Source: an uncultured Prevotella sp.
GTDB lineage: Bacteria; Bacteroidota; Bacteroidia; Bacteroidales; Bacteroidaceae
Reading direction: 5' to 3'
Length of the DNA: 64,000 bases
Assembly: GCA_905234145.1 (NCBI GenBank)
Contig: CAJOGK010000001.1
Location: 1-64,000 of the forward strand
Position numbers and translations under genes: made by a program
Notes under the pieces: model-generated
The model's input: the letters and a program-made list of their open reading frames with translations, nothing else
What the model was told of the DNA's origin: nothing
The model's database searches: none
Shown here: one piece after another, positions 29,631-38,634 of the stretch
How positions within the stretch are numbered: position 1 is the stretch's first letter
Layout: the number at the start of each line of letters is the position of its first letter

Positions 29631-31454
29631 TTATTGTGTTATAAGTTTGATTGGTAAATATAGTTTGAAGGTAGTGCCTTCCGTCGACGTATGGTCGAGT
29701 TTCAAGCTGCCACCCAGTTTCTGAGCAGTCTCGTAACAATAAGCCAGACCCAGTCCAAGACCCTCCTTAAATTCGTCGACTTTCACCCAACGGTTAAAGA
29801 TGGTTCCCACCTTGTCTGCAGGAATGCCGCAACCCGTGTCCTCTACCGTGAAGACCATGTTTTCCTTGTTCTTTTCTACGGTCAGACGGATATAGCCCTT
29901 TTCTGTAAACTTCACAGCATTCTCAAGAATGTTGTCAAGCATCTGCAACAAGCTGTCGCCATTGGTCATCAGATGGGCATCCCCACCCGTCAAGTCCTCA
30001 AACAACACCTTGATTTTCTCAGCATCCACTTGCGGCATGGCGGCGATAGCCCGCTGGCATATATCGACAGCATCTGTTTGCTCTACGTCTTTCAGCAAAT
30101 CCGTCGTGCTCTCGTTGGCCAGTGCCAGCATCTTGTTCACTAGCGAGGTAATCTGGCGCGTATTATTGTTGATCGTATCGGCTATATTGTGGCGCTCATT
30201 TTGTTCAAAGATATAATTTTCATCGGTCAGCACCTGCGAGAAGCCATTGATAATGTTCAGCGGGGTTCTGATCTCGTGGCTGACGTTCCTGATAAACTCC
30301 GTCTTCATCTCGTCAGCAGCAGCCACCTGCTTATAGGCCGATTTCAGTTCTTTGTTTTTCGCCATCAGTTGTTTATTATACTTCCGACGATTCACAAGAT
30401 TAATGTGCAGCAGAACAATCGCAAGGAAGGCCAGCACTACGCAACCCGTAAGGATATAGTTCATCATCTTACCGGTCTTCTGACTCTTCCTCATCAGCTC
30501 CATTTCCTTTTCCTGCCTGTCAATGTTCTCAGCTATCATCACGCCCGTAATCGAGTCGCGCTTATGCATCAGTTCGCGCTGGGTCATAAAGGCTTTCTCG
30601 TTGTCGCCAATATAGCGGTAGATATCGCACTTCAAGAGATATTGTTCCTTCAGATTCGGCAGCACTTCTGCTTCGGCCAGCGCTTGTTCTGCCCCTTTTT
30701 CCATGAGTGTCTTATAGATACGGGCATAAGGTGTAAAAAGATCACCCATAGGAAAATTACTCATCTTCTCTGCCTCATCCATCTTTGCCAAACACTGACG
30801 GGAGGCTTCAAGATCTCTTTGCTTAAACCTTACAATGGCCTTGATAGCATACACGTCCGCCAGACATCTGTGATAGTTCCATGAACCCACATTCTTATTC
30901 AGTTCCTTCTCAGTGATGTCAAGCCAGTGGAGGGTCTGCTCCAGACTATTATTAAGATGTACGTGCGCCAATGCGAGATAGATAAAAGCAAGGCCGTCGC
31001 GCTCAAATGGCGTGCCCTTGATCTGCTCTGCCGATTTCAGGAATTCTGCCTCGGCACCAGGGATATTGCCACAGGTGTTATACACATGGCCCATCATGTT
31101 GGATATGAAGTATTTTCCCTCTTCTGCAAACTTGCTATCCTGGATATCTCTCTTCAATCCCTGCGTAATATGATAGGCCGACGAGATATCCATCTTGCCC
31201 AGACTATACATAATGCCGCATACCCACGACGTACTGGCTTCGAGCATATTGTTATCCGCCTTCGCATGCTTCAGATACGCTGTACAGGCATCAAAAACCA
31301 CCTGTGAGTCGTCTTGGAAACAAGATTTCCACATCTCCATCTGTAAGCGCCTGTGCTCGGCTGTATCTTTACATAAGGGTTGTGCCGACAATTGCGATGA
31401 AGCCACCAGCATCATCACAAAAAACAGTACGCGTAACCAATAGTTGATTAACAT
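29631..31454 (-). CDS. TPR-containing sensor histidine kinase
   Basis: TPR-like N-terminus, TM, NVSHEIRTPLNIINGF H-box, DNILENAVKFTEKG N-box, DTGCGIP and GLGLGLAYC G-boxes. Confidence 0.92.
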   Translation of the reverse strand: MLINYWLRVLFFVMMLVASSQLSAQPLCKDTAEHRRLQMEMWKSCFQDDSQVVFDACTAYLKHAKADNNMLEASTSWVCGIMYSLGKMDISSAYHITQGLKRDIQDSKFAEEGKYFISNMMGHVYNTCGNIPGAEAEFLKSAEQIKGTPFERDGLAFIYLALAHVHLNNSLEQTLHWLDITEKELNKNVGSWNYHRCLADVYAIKAIVRFKQRDLEASRQCLAKMDEAEKMSNFPMGDLFTPYARIYKTLMEKGAEQALAEAEVLPNLKEQYLLKCDIYRYIGDNEKAFMTQRELMHKRDSITGVMIAENIDRQEKEMELMRKSQKTGKMMNYILTGCVVLAFLAIVLLHINLVNRRKYNKQLMAKNKELKSAYKQVAAADEMKTEFIRNVSHEIRTPLNIINGFSQVLTDENYIFEQNERHNIADTINNNTRQITSLVNKMLALANESTTDLLKDVEQTDAVDICQRAIAAMPQVDAEKIKVLFEDLTGGDAHLMTNGDSLLQMLDNILENAVKFTEKGYIRLTVEKNKENMVFTVEDTGCGIPADKVGTIFNRWVKVDEFKEGLGLGLAYCYETAQKLGGSLKLDHTSTEGTTFKLYLPIKLITQ

Positions 31455-31482
31455 TCTTTATTTACTTGTTTCAATTCCTGTG

Positions 31483-31490
31483 CAAAAATA
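31483..31490 (-). promoter_or_regulatory. Bacteroidota -7 box TATTTTTG upstream of the histidine kinase
   Basis: CAAAAATA on + strand. Confidence 0.45.
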
Positions 31491-31575
31491 CAGCTTTTCT
31501 AGCAAATCACCAAACATTTTAGTCCATTATGCTCATTTTTTTGCGAGAAAATTTCCCCACCTCAGTATTTTTATG

Positions 31576-31583
31576 TACTTTTG
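31576..31583 (+). promoter_or_regulatory. Bacteroidota -7 box TACTTTTG upstream of GH51 gene
   Basis: about 30 bp upstream of ATG 31613. Confidence 0.5.
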
Positions 31584-31612
31584 TAGCCATAACATCATTA
31601 AGAACTACTAAA

Positions 31613-33637
31613 ATGAAGAAATTTACAACACTTTGTCTGCTTGCTGGCTGGCTCACTGCCTCAGCCCAGACGCCCGTTTTTGAAGTTAACACAAAGAAAC
31701 TAGGAGCACCCGTACAACCCACGATGTACGGTATCTTCTTTGAAGACATCAACTATGCCGCCGATGGTGGTCTTTATGCCGAGATGGTCAAGAATCGCTC
31801 GTTCGAGTTTCCGCAGCACCTGATGGGCTGGCGAGCTTATGGTAAGGTCGACATCAAGAACGATGGCCCCTTTGAGCGCAATCCCCATTACGTGCGCTTA
31901 GGCTATTCCGGTCATAGCGACAAGTTTACAGGTCTTGAGAACGAGGGCTTCTTTGGCATCGCCGTCAAAGAAGGTGCCACTTATCGTTTCTCTGTATGGG
32001 CCCGCTGTCCCGAGGGCGGCAAATCCACACTCGAGGTCAGCTTCGTCAAGAATAACACGATGGAGGAAGACCAGCGCTTTGTAAGAACCAAGATCAATAT
32101 CGAAGGCAAGGAATGGAAGAAGTACACGGCAGAAATCAAGTCACCACGTACCGAGCCCAAAGGCGCCCTCCGCATCTTCCTGCGCAAGAATGGCAAAGAC
32201 CCCATCACCACGACCGATGTAGAGCACATCAGCCTCTTCCCCACCGATACTTGGAAAGGGCGCGAGAACGGCATGCGCAAGGATTTGGCACAAGCCCTGT
32301 TCGACATGCATCCTGGCGTATTCCGCTTCCCTGGCGGCTGCATCGTTGAGGGCACCCAGCTTCCCGACCGTTACCAGTGGAAAAACACGGTAGGCCCTGT
32401 AGAGAACCGTCCGCTGAACGAGAACCGCTGGCACTATACCTTCGACTATCGTTTCTATCCCGACTATTTCCAGAGCTACGGCCTCGGCTTCTTCGAGTTC
32501 TTCCAGCTCTGCGAGGATTTCGGCAGCGAGCCCCTGCCCGTTATCAGTTGTGGATTAACCTGTCAGTTCCAGAACCCTGACCCCACCAAACCAGGCGTAC
32601 ACGCTGGTCTCGACGAACTTGAGCCTTATATCCAAGATGCCCTCGACCTCGTAGAGTTTGCCAATGGCCCTGTTGATTCCAAATGGGGTAAGGTACGTGC
32701 CGATATGGGCCATCCAGAGCCATTCAATCTCAAGTACCTCGGTGTTGGCAATGAGCAGTGGGATTACGACGATGCCCATGGCGGCTATGGCCCTGTGTTT
32801 ACAGCTCGCCTCAAGAAGTTCTCCGATGCCCTGCGCGCCAAATACCCCGACCTGAAACTCATCGGCACCACTGGTCCTAATTCCGAGGGATGGGACTTCG
32901 ATCTCTTGCAGCCCCGCATGAAGGAACTCAAGGTCGATCTTTACGACGAGCATTACTATCGCAACGAGCAGTGGTTCTTGAGTCATGGCTTGCGTTATGA
33001 TACTTACGATCGCAAGGGTCCGAAGATCTTTGCCGGTGAATATGCCTGTCATGGCAGCAACAAGCACAAGTGGAATCATTTTTATACCTCTTTATTAGAA
33101 GCCGCTCACATGACGGGTATCGAGCGTAATGCCGATATCGTCCACATGGCCACCTATGCCCCACTCTTCGCCCATGTCGAGGGCTGGCAGTGGCGCCCCG
33201 ATGCTATCTGGTTCGATAACCTGCGCATGTTCAAGTCTGTCAGCTACTACGTGCAGCAGCTCTATGCCACCAACAAGGGCACCAATGTACTCTCGCTCAC
33301 ATGGAACGGCAAGCCCGTAGCAGGTCAGGAAGGTCAGAATGGTCTTTTCGCATCTTCGGTCTTCGACAACAACACGAACGAGGTGATTATCAAGGTGGTG
33401 AACACCAGCGAGACAGAACAACCCATCAGCATTCAACTGAAGGGCATGAAGGGCACTTTCACCGCTCAGACCATCACCCTGAGCCACAACGAGATGGACG
33501 ATGAGAACACGCTCGACAATCCCGAGAAGATTATCCCACGTCCAGGCACCTGTCAGGTAGATGCCGGCAAGGGCGCCTCGCTCCTACTCGACAACCTCCC
33601 CGCCCGCACCTTCCGAATCTATAAGATTAAGAAGTAA
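31613..33637 (+). CDS. GH51 alpha-L-arabinofuranosidase, secreted
   Basis: signal peptide; MYGIFFEDINYAADGGLYAEMV, GVFRFPGGCIVEG, YLGVGNEQW. Confidence 0.92.
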   Translation: MKKFTTLCLLAGWLTASAQTPVFEVNTKKLGAPVQPTMYGIFFEDINYAADGGLYAEMVKNRSFEFPQHLMGWRAYGKVDIKNDGPFERNPHYVRLGYSGHSDKFTGLENEGFFGIAVKEGATYRFSVWARCPEGGKSTLEVSFVKNNTMEEDQRFVRTKINIEGKEWKKYTAEIKSPRTEPKGALRIFLRKNGKDPITTTDVEHISLFPTDTWKGRENGMRKDLAQALFDMHPGVFRFPGGCIVEGTQLPDRYQWKNTVGPVENRPLNENRWHYTFDYRFYPDYFQSYGLGFFEFFQLCEDFGSEPLPVISCGLTCQFQNPDPTKPGVHAGLDELEPYIQDALDLVEFANGPVDSKWGKVRADMGHPEPFNLKYLGVGNEQWDYDDAHGGYGPVFTARLKKFSDALRAKYPDLKLIGTTGPNSEGWDFDLLQPRMKELKVDLYDEHYYRNEQWFLSHGLRYDTYDRKGPKIFAGEYACHGSNKHKWNHFYTSLLEAAHMTGIERNADIVHMATYAPLFAHVEGWQWRPDAIWFDNLRMFKSVSYYVQQLYATNKGTNVLSLTWNGKPVAGQEGQNGLFASSVFDNNTNEVIIKVVNTSETEQPISIQLKGMKGTFTAQTITLSHNEMDDENTLDNPEKIIPRPGTCQVDAGKGASLLLDNLPARTFRIYKIKK

Positions 33638-33649
33638 AACCTCACATAT

Positions 33650-35542
33650 ATGAAACATGCTAGATTTATCTTTTCAGTAGCTTTTGCTATTGTAACAGTA
33701 CTACCGATTTCAGCAGGTAAGTACAAGAACTTTAAGGTATCAACCTATATCCGTGCTCAGGATGTAGCACGGATGGCGGATACCAAGTACCTTAATGAGA
33801 CATGGCAAACGGTAAGTACACAGGTAGATCTCGACAAAATCTATCTGGAAACCCATCGAGACGCTTTTACCGTAGACGAGAAAACACTTTCGAAGGTTAA
33901 GAAATTCTTCCTCGAAAAAGGCTTGGAGGTAGGGGGCGGTATCACCTATACACGCTCTGAACCCAAAGATTTTGAAACCTACAGCTATGCACGTGAAAAC
34001 GAGCGACAAATCGTAAAAGAGATAGCAGAGTACACGGCTAAGCATTTCGATGACTTCATACTCGACGATTTCTTCTTTATCGATTTAAAGAACGATGATG
34101 AAATAGCTGCCAAGGGCTCAATGAGCTGGACAGAATACCGACTCAGACTGATGGCCGATGCTGGTCGCGAGCTTGTCGTGAATCCAGCCAAAAAGGTAAA
34201 CCCCAAAGTTAAGGTCATTATCAAGTACCCTAACTGGTACGACCATTTCCATGGTCTTGGTTTCAACCTTGAGGAAGAACCTATTTATTTTGATGGGCTC
34301 TGGACTGGCACGGAAACACGCGATCCTGGCTCTGCTCAGCACCTGCAGAACTATTTGAGCTATAACATCGTGCGCTTCTTCGACAATATTGCTCCAGGAA
34401 AGAATGGTGGCGGATGGGTAGATGCTGGCGGCATCAACATGAGCATGGACCGATATGCCGAACAATTACACCTGACCATGTTATCAAAGACGCCTGAGAT
34501 TATACTATGGAACTATATGCAATTAAACGATGTAAAGATTACATCAAAGATGCGTGCGCCTTGGCAGGATGCCGGAGGAAACAGTTTCCGCTACGACGAC
34601 ATGGTTTCACCATTTATGGTTAATGGCAAAACCATTACGCCAACAACCATGGCACGATTTGCAAATGTAACACTCCACCAAACAGACAACTTGGTAGGGC
34701 AGTTAGGCAAGCCTATTGGCCTCGCCTCTTACAAGCCCTATCATTCTTCAGGCGAAGATTTCCTGCAGAACTATCTTGGCATGATTGGTCTGCCTATGGA
34801 CATGTATCCACAATTTCAATCCTCTCGACAGCAAATTCTTCTTACCGAGCAGGCAGCAAAAGACAAACAGATTGTAGAGAAAATAAAACAGCAGTTGAAG
34901 AAAGGTGGCGACGTGATGATCACCACCGGTTTGCTAAAAGCTATCCGAGAACAGCTTGCCGATGTCTGCGAACTATACTGTGGCGACTTGAAAGCCATTG
35001 TTAACGACTTTGGCTTTTGGGGCAAGTCGGAGCGAGAATTTATCATCCCGCAAGTTAAGTATTTTACTAACGATGCGTGGGAGGTAGTAAGTGCAGGCCG
35101 TCCTCTCAATGGTGGTGTTTCCGGCTATCCTATTCTGCTTCGTAACAGCTACTCGAAAGGTACGCTCTTTGTACTGACCATTCCCGATGACTACGGCAAT
35201 CTCTATGACTACCCAGCGCCAGTTCTCAACGTTATCCGTAGGGTCATGAGTAAGGATGTGGGAGCTTATATTGATGGCCCGTCCAAAGTGGCACTGTTTC
35301 CTTACGACAACAAAACACTCGTTGTAGAGAATTTCAACGACGAGGCTGTTAGCCTTAAGGTGGTTATCAACACCAAGGTTCCCCTGTTACGAAATCTCCT
35401 TACTGGCGAACAGTTGCAACCCGATGAAGTGCCAAAAGCCCAGCCGATGCCATTCCGAAATCGTTTTTGGGGCTATCCAGAAGGGGCTACGGTGTTTAGC
35501 ATCCAGCTCCCAGCCCATAGCTATATAGGACTTGGATATTAA
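33650..35542 (+). CDS. Secreted hypothetical protein, glycoside hydrolase-like (630 aa)
   Basis: signal peptide; TIM-barrel-like DDFILDDFFFIDL, KVKVIIKYPNWYDHF, FDGLWTGTETRDP; adjacent to GH51. Confidence 0.55.
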   Translation: MKHARFIFSVAFAIVTVLPISAGKYKNFKVSTYIRAQDVARMADTKYLNETWQTVSTQVDLDKIYLETHRDAFTVDEKTLSKVKKFFLEKGLEVGGGITYTRSEPKDFETYSYARENERQIVKEIAEYTAKHFDDFILDDFFFIDLKNDDEIAAKGSMSWTEYRLRLMADAGRELVVNPAKKVNPKVKVIIKYPNWYDHFHGLGFNLEEEPIYFDGLWTGTETRDPGSAQHLQNYLSYNIVRFFDNIAPGKNGGGWVDAGGINMSMDRYAEQLHLTMLSKTPEIILWNYMQLNDVKITSKMRAPWQDAGGNSFRYDDMVSPFMVNGKTITPTTMARFANVTLHQTDNLVGQLGKPIGLASYKPYHSSGEDFLQNYLGMIGLPMDMYPQFQSSRQQILLTEQAAKDKQIVEKIKQQLKKGGDVMITTGLLKAIREQLADVCELYCGDLKAIVNDFGFWGKSEREFIIPQVKYFTNDAWEVVSAGRPLNGGVSGYPILLRNSYSKGTLFVLTIPDDYGNLYDYPAPVLNVIRRVMSKDVGAYIDGPSKVALFPYDNKTLVVENFNDEAVSLKVVINTKVPLLRNLLTGEQLQPDEVPKAQPMPFRNRFWGYPEGATVFSIQLPAHSYIGLGY

Positions 35543-35584
35543 GAATTGTGATTCTATTGCCTCATTGTGGCAAACAACTACTGA

Positions 35585-35612
35585 GGGTGTGTCAAAATAG
35601 GCACATCCTTTT
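35585..35612 (+). terminator. Rho-independent terminator
   Basis: GGGTGTGTC-AAAATA-GGCACATCC-TTTT (9-bp stem allowing G:U). Confidence 0.7.
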
Positions 35613-35629
35613 AAATTTTTGCACAATCA

Positions 35630-36277
35630 TTATGAAAGACCGTCAAGCCACGAGAAGTCTTCTCTATGAGGGCCATCATGCCAGTACTCATAGAAGTCCT
35701 GCGAACAGGGAGGAAGGTTATCGCCTTGACCTTCACGGAAGATGTCGTCTGTTTCTTGTTCCGCCCTGTAACCTGCCATTTCCTCCTCCCATTCACCGAT
35801 CAACTCATCGTAGTAGCCATCGTATTTCTCTGCGAACATGTAATAATAGCATGTTCCGAAGTACCGACTGGTCAAATACTCCATCCTTTTGTCCCACCAA
35901 TCGTATTCGGGGAATCCAAGCGTTCTCCAAAGTTGACTGCAACGACGTTCTAGCATTTCGCATTCCGTTTCTGATATAACATCTCTAAGACTTACCCAGT
36001 TATTGTCGAACCAGACATATCGCCAATCGTCATAATCTTTCACATTAATAAGACTAGCCGTGAATCTCCACACCTTTCGAGCCCACCAAAAGTGACCTGT
36101 TTCTGCACAGAGATCACCAATACGTGCCCCTTTCATGTATTTCTGCTTGCAACTCGCTGCGCAGCGGATAGGATGAATCTCTCGGTTTACGATGTCTTTC
36201 AACAAACGGGCTTCAAGATGGATAACAACACCATTGGGCATGCAGCTGCACACCCGATAAGGAATTCTTCTTCTCAT
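35630..36277 (-). CDS. Hypothetical protein (215 aa) downstream of AAA+ ATPase 1
   Basis: 13-bp gap to the AAA+ gene; Trp/Tyr-rich; no recognisable family. Confidence 0.6.
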   Translation of the reverse strand: MRRRIPYRVCSCMPNGVVIHLEARLLKDIVNREIHPIRCAASCKQKYMKGARIGDLCAETGHFWWARKVWRFTASLINVKDYDDWRYVWFDNNWVSLRDVISETECEMLERRCSQLWRTLGFPEYDWWDKRMEYLTSRYFGTCYYYMFAEKYDGYYDELIGEWEEEMAGYRAEQETDDIFREGQGDNLPPCSQDFYEYWHDGPHREDFSWLDGLS

Positions 36278-36289
36278 ATAAACTGTTGT

Positions 36290-37972
36290 TTAAAATCCAA
36301 TTTTGGCTTTCGGGCGAGGAACCTCAATTGGAACAATGTCCTCTGGTGTGATTGCCAGCAATTCTGACTTGCCCTTTGTCTGCTGTTTTACGCATCTGGA
36401 TGCATGTTGGATATAAATGCGCTCTAGCAGGTTCCCAACAAAACGAGCATTGCCCCATGTTTCTGTGTCGCGGGCTTGGTAGGCCGATGACAAAACATCA
36501 ACATATTTCTGCCATGCTTCCTCAATGAACCTGTAGCCATAGTCCAGAACACGCCGTTTCGTAATTTCCAACAATTCGTCAATAGTGAAGTCTTGGAATT
36601 CAAATCTATTAGGGAAACGGGATTGCAATCCGGGATTGAGGTCGAGTAGTTTCTTCATCGGCTCATTATATCCACATAAAACGATAGCGATGTCACGTTG
36701 CGTCTCGTCGGCAAGGATATTCATCAGCAACTGTATCACGTTTTTACCTGGGTCGTTGGGGTGCGAGCTGTTCAGCAAATAGGCTTCGTCTATCATCAGT
36801 ACGCCTCCCTTCGCCATATCAAGAACCTGCCGTACAGAACGTTCTTCGTCACCCCACAATGTACCAATGAACGTACTACGGTCGCATACCACCACATGTC
36901 CCTTGGACAATGCTCCAGCCTGACGCAACAAAGAACCGTAAATCTTACAAACCGTCGTCTTTCCCGTACCGGGGCGACCAAGGAACAAGCTATGCAGTGA
37001 GACAACATGCTGTTTGGCTGTAGGACAGAACTGTTGGAGCATTTTGTTATAGCTGGTCAGGTTCAATAAATCGTCCATACGCTGTTTGATGTCATTGCAA
37101 CCTACAAGTTTGTCAAGTTCTTCACGGGGATTAGGTATGGGACGTAAAATTTCGACATTAACACTGACATTTGGATTCTGCTCTATTTCTCCATCAGGAA
37201 ATGATACGTCTTCTTCAGGAGTCGTATCATGCTCGTCAGCGTCGAAATCGCTCTCACCATCGTCATCGTCCATATCAAGCTCTTGATGATCTGCTGTCGG
37301 ACCATTCCCGAACGTTTCGTTATATTCTTTGTTGATGAAGTCGTTCAGCATTCTTTCGAACTCTTCGTATTCAGGATCTACAGCCTCCGTTTGTGAATTC
37401 TCCTCCAAATGAGGCTGATTGATGGGATTGCCCGTCTCTAAGGCAGGCAGCGGATTCTCGATCATAGCATTTACATAGCTCCTGCAGGCCAACTCTTCGT
37501 CTTCATTCACCCGTATCTTACGATATTTCAGCCTCTTCATATAATCTATGACCGTGACATTGTTGGAATCCCACATATCATAAAGATTGTATGCATTGGT
37601 AATGTCAGCTTCTGTTATTAACAGACCATACACGGGTATCATGAGTTGATTCTTGATTGAACGAACAGTCTGTACCAGCTTCCATACTTTGCTGACACGT
37701 GAATCATGTCCATCACTTAAAATAAGTGGACTGAGTGTTTCGGATTCTTCGTATGTCTGTTCTTCACAATGACCGCAGTAGTCAAGACATACCACGACCA
37801 TACTTGAATTGTCGCAATACAGATATACGTCGAAGTCCGTCAAATATGGGGCTAAGCCCTTCAAGTGAGAGGAATAGACGGCATAATTCACCGCCATGGC
37901 ATCTAAGTGTTTCCAGATAGTTGTTTGTGTCTGTTTTTTGAAATCATTAATGAGTCTATATTCTTTCCGCAT
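36290..37972 (-). CDS. AAA+ ATPase 1, SpoVK/CbbX-type, with acidic linker and unknown N-terminal domain
   Basis: Walker A LGRPGTGKTT, Walker B GGVLMIDEAYLL, NPGLQSRFPNRFEF, WGNARFVGNLLERI. Confidence 0.9.
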   Translation of the reverse strand: MRKEYRLINDFKKQTQTTIWKHLDAMAVNYAVYSSHLKGLAPYLTDFDVYLYCDNSSMVVVCLDYCGHCEEQTYEESETLSPLILSDGHDSRVSKVWKLVQTVRSIKNQLMIPVYGLLITEADITNAYNLYDMWDSNNVTVIDYMKRLKYRKIRVNEDEELACRSYVNAMIENPLPALETGNPINQPHLEENSQTEAVDPEYEEFERMLNDFINKEYNETFGNGPTADHQELDMDDDDGESDFDADEHDTTPEEDVSFPDGEIEQNPNVSVNVEILRPIPNPREELDKLVGCNDIKQRMDDLLNLTSYNKMLQQFCPTAKQHVVSLHSLFLGRPGTGKTTVCKIYGSLLRQAGALSKGHVVVCDRSTFIGTLWGDEERSVRQVLDMAKGGVLMIDEAYLLNSSHPNDPGKNVIQLLMNILADETQRDIAIVLCGYNEPMKKLLDLNPGLQSRFPNRFEFQDFTIDELLEITKRRVLDYGYRFIEEAWQKYVDVLSSAYQARDTETWGNARFVGNLLERIYIQHASRCVKQQTKGKSELLAITPEDIVPIEVPRPKAKIGF

Positions 37973-38097
37973 AATCTACATAATTCTAATCACTATAATA
38001 TAAAAAAGGTATAGGTCCCGCTAATATTGGGACGCGAGAGTTAATAGGCAAGTGCGCTAGCACCGACCTGTAGCAATTGTAGCAACATGTCAAAGAC

Positions 38098-38271
38098 CGC
38101 TTCAGCGAGTAAAGAGTGAAAGCCTGCTTTCAAACTCTTTCGAGCGCCAAAGGTCTTAGAAGCATCGCTTCAAAGAACGCGCAAGCCGAATGCAAAGTGA
38201 AAGCTCGCTTTCATACTTTGCTGAAGCGCTGCCGTTTTTCGAGACGAAGTCTCAATGAACGCACAAGCCGA
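38098..38271. repeat. Cluster of related hairpins and short repeats in the divergent AAA+ intergenic region
   Basis: Hairpins at 38098-38107, 38111-38140, 38159-38171, 38192-38221, 38241-38253; GAACGC(G/A)CAAGCCGA at 38175 and 38257. Confidence 0.75.
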
Positions 38272-38634
38272 CAAGGTACAATCCTCCCGTCGATTCTCAG
38301 ATTCTGTTCTATACTTCATCATTGAACCGCTCGGTACTTGGTTGTTTCCTTTGTCATCTTGTTCATTCTTGCTACAATTTTAAAATGTGATTTGTGATAG
38401 AATTATGTATTTCGGCTGCAAAAATAGCTAAAATTCCCGTCTCCACCAAATATTTTGAGGTAAATTTTGAGGTCTCTAATAATATATTTTTTCAGGTGAT
38501 AGAAAGTAATAGTATGAAGGCTCTCTTTAATGGTAGTGTTACACAAAAACAATTAAGGAATGGGAAAGATGGATAGATGAAAAAATGAAGAGCAAAGAGT
38601 AAGATTTGGAAAATCAGATAAATAATTGGTATAT

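Noticed and set aside
35585-35612. TGTGTCAAAA considered as an IS-element terminal repeat
   Set aside because: Forms a 9-bp stem followed by T-tract, better explained as a terminator; no transposase nearby
38116-38325. 69-aa plus-strand ORF
   Set aside because: Lies across the hairpin repeat cluster; no coding signature
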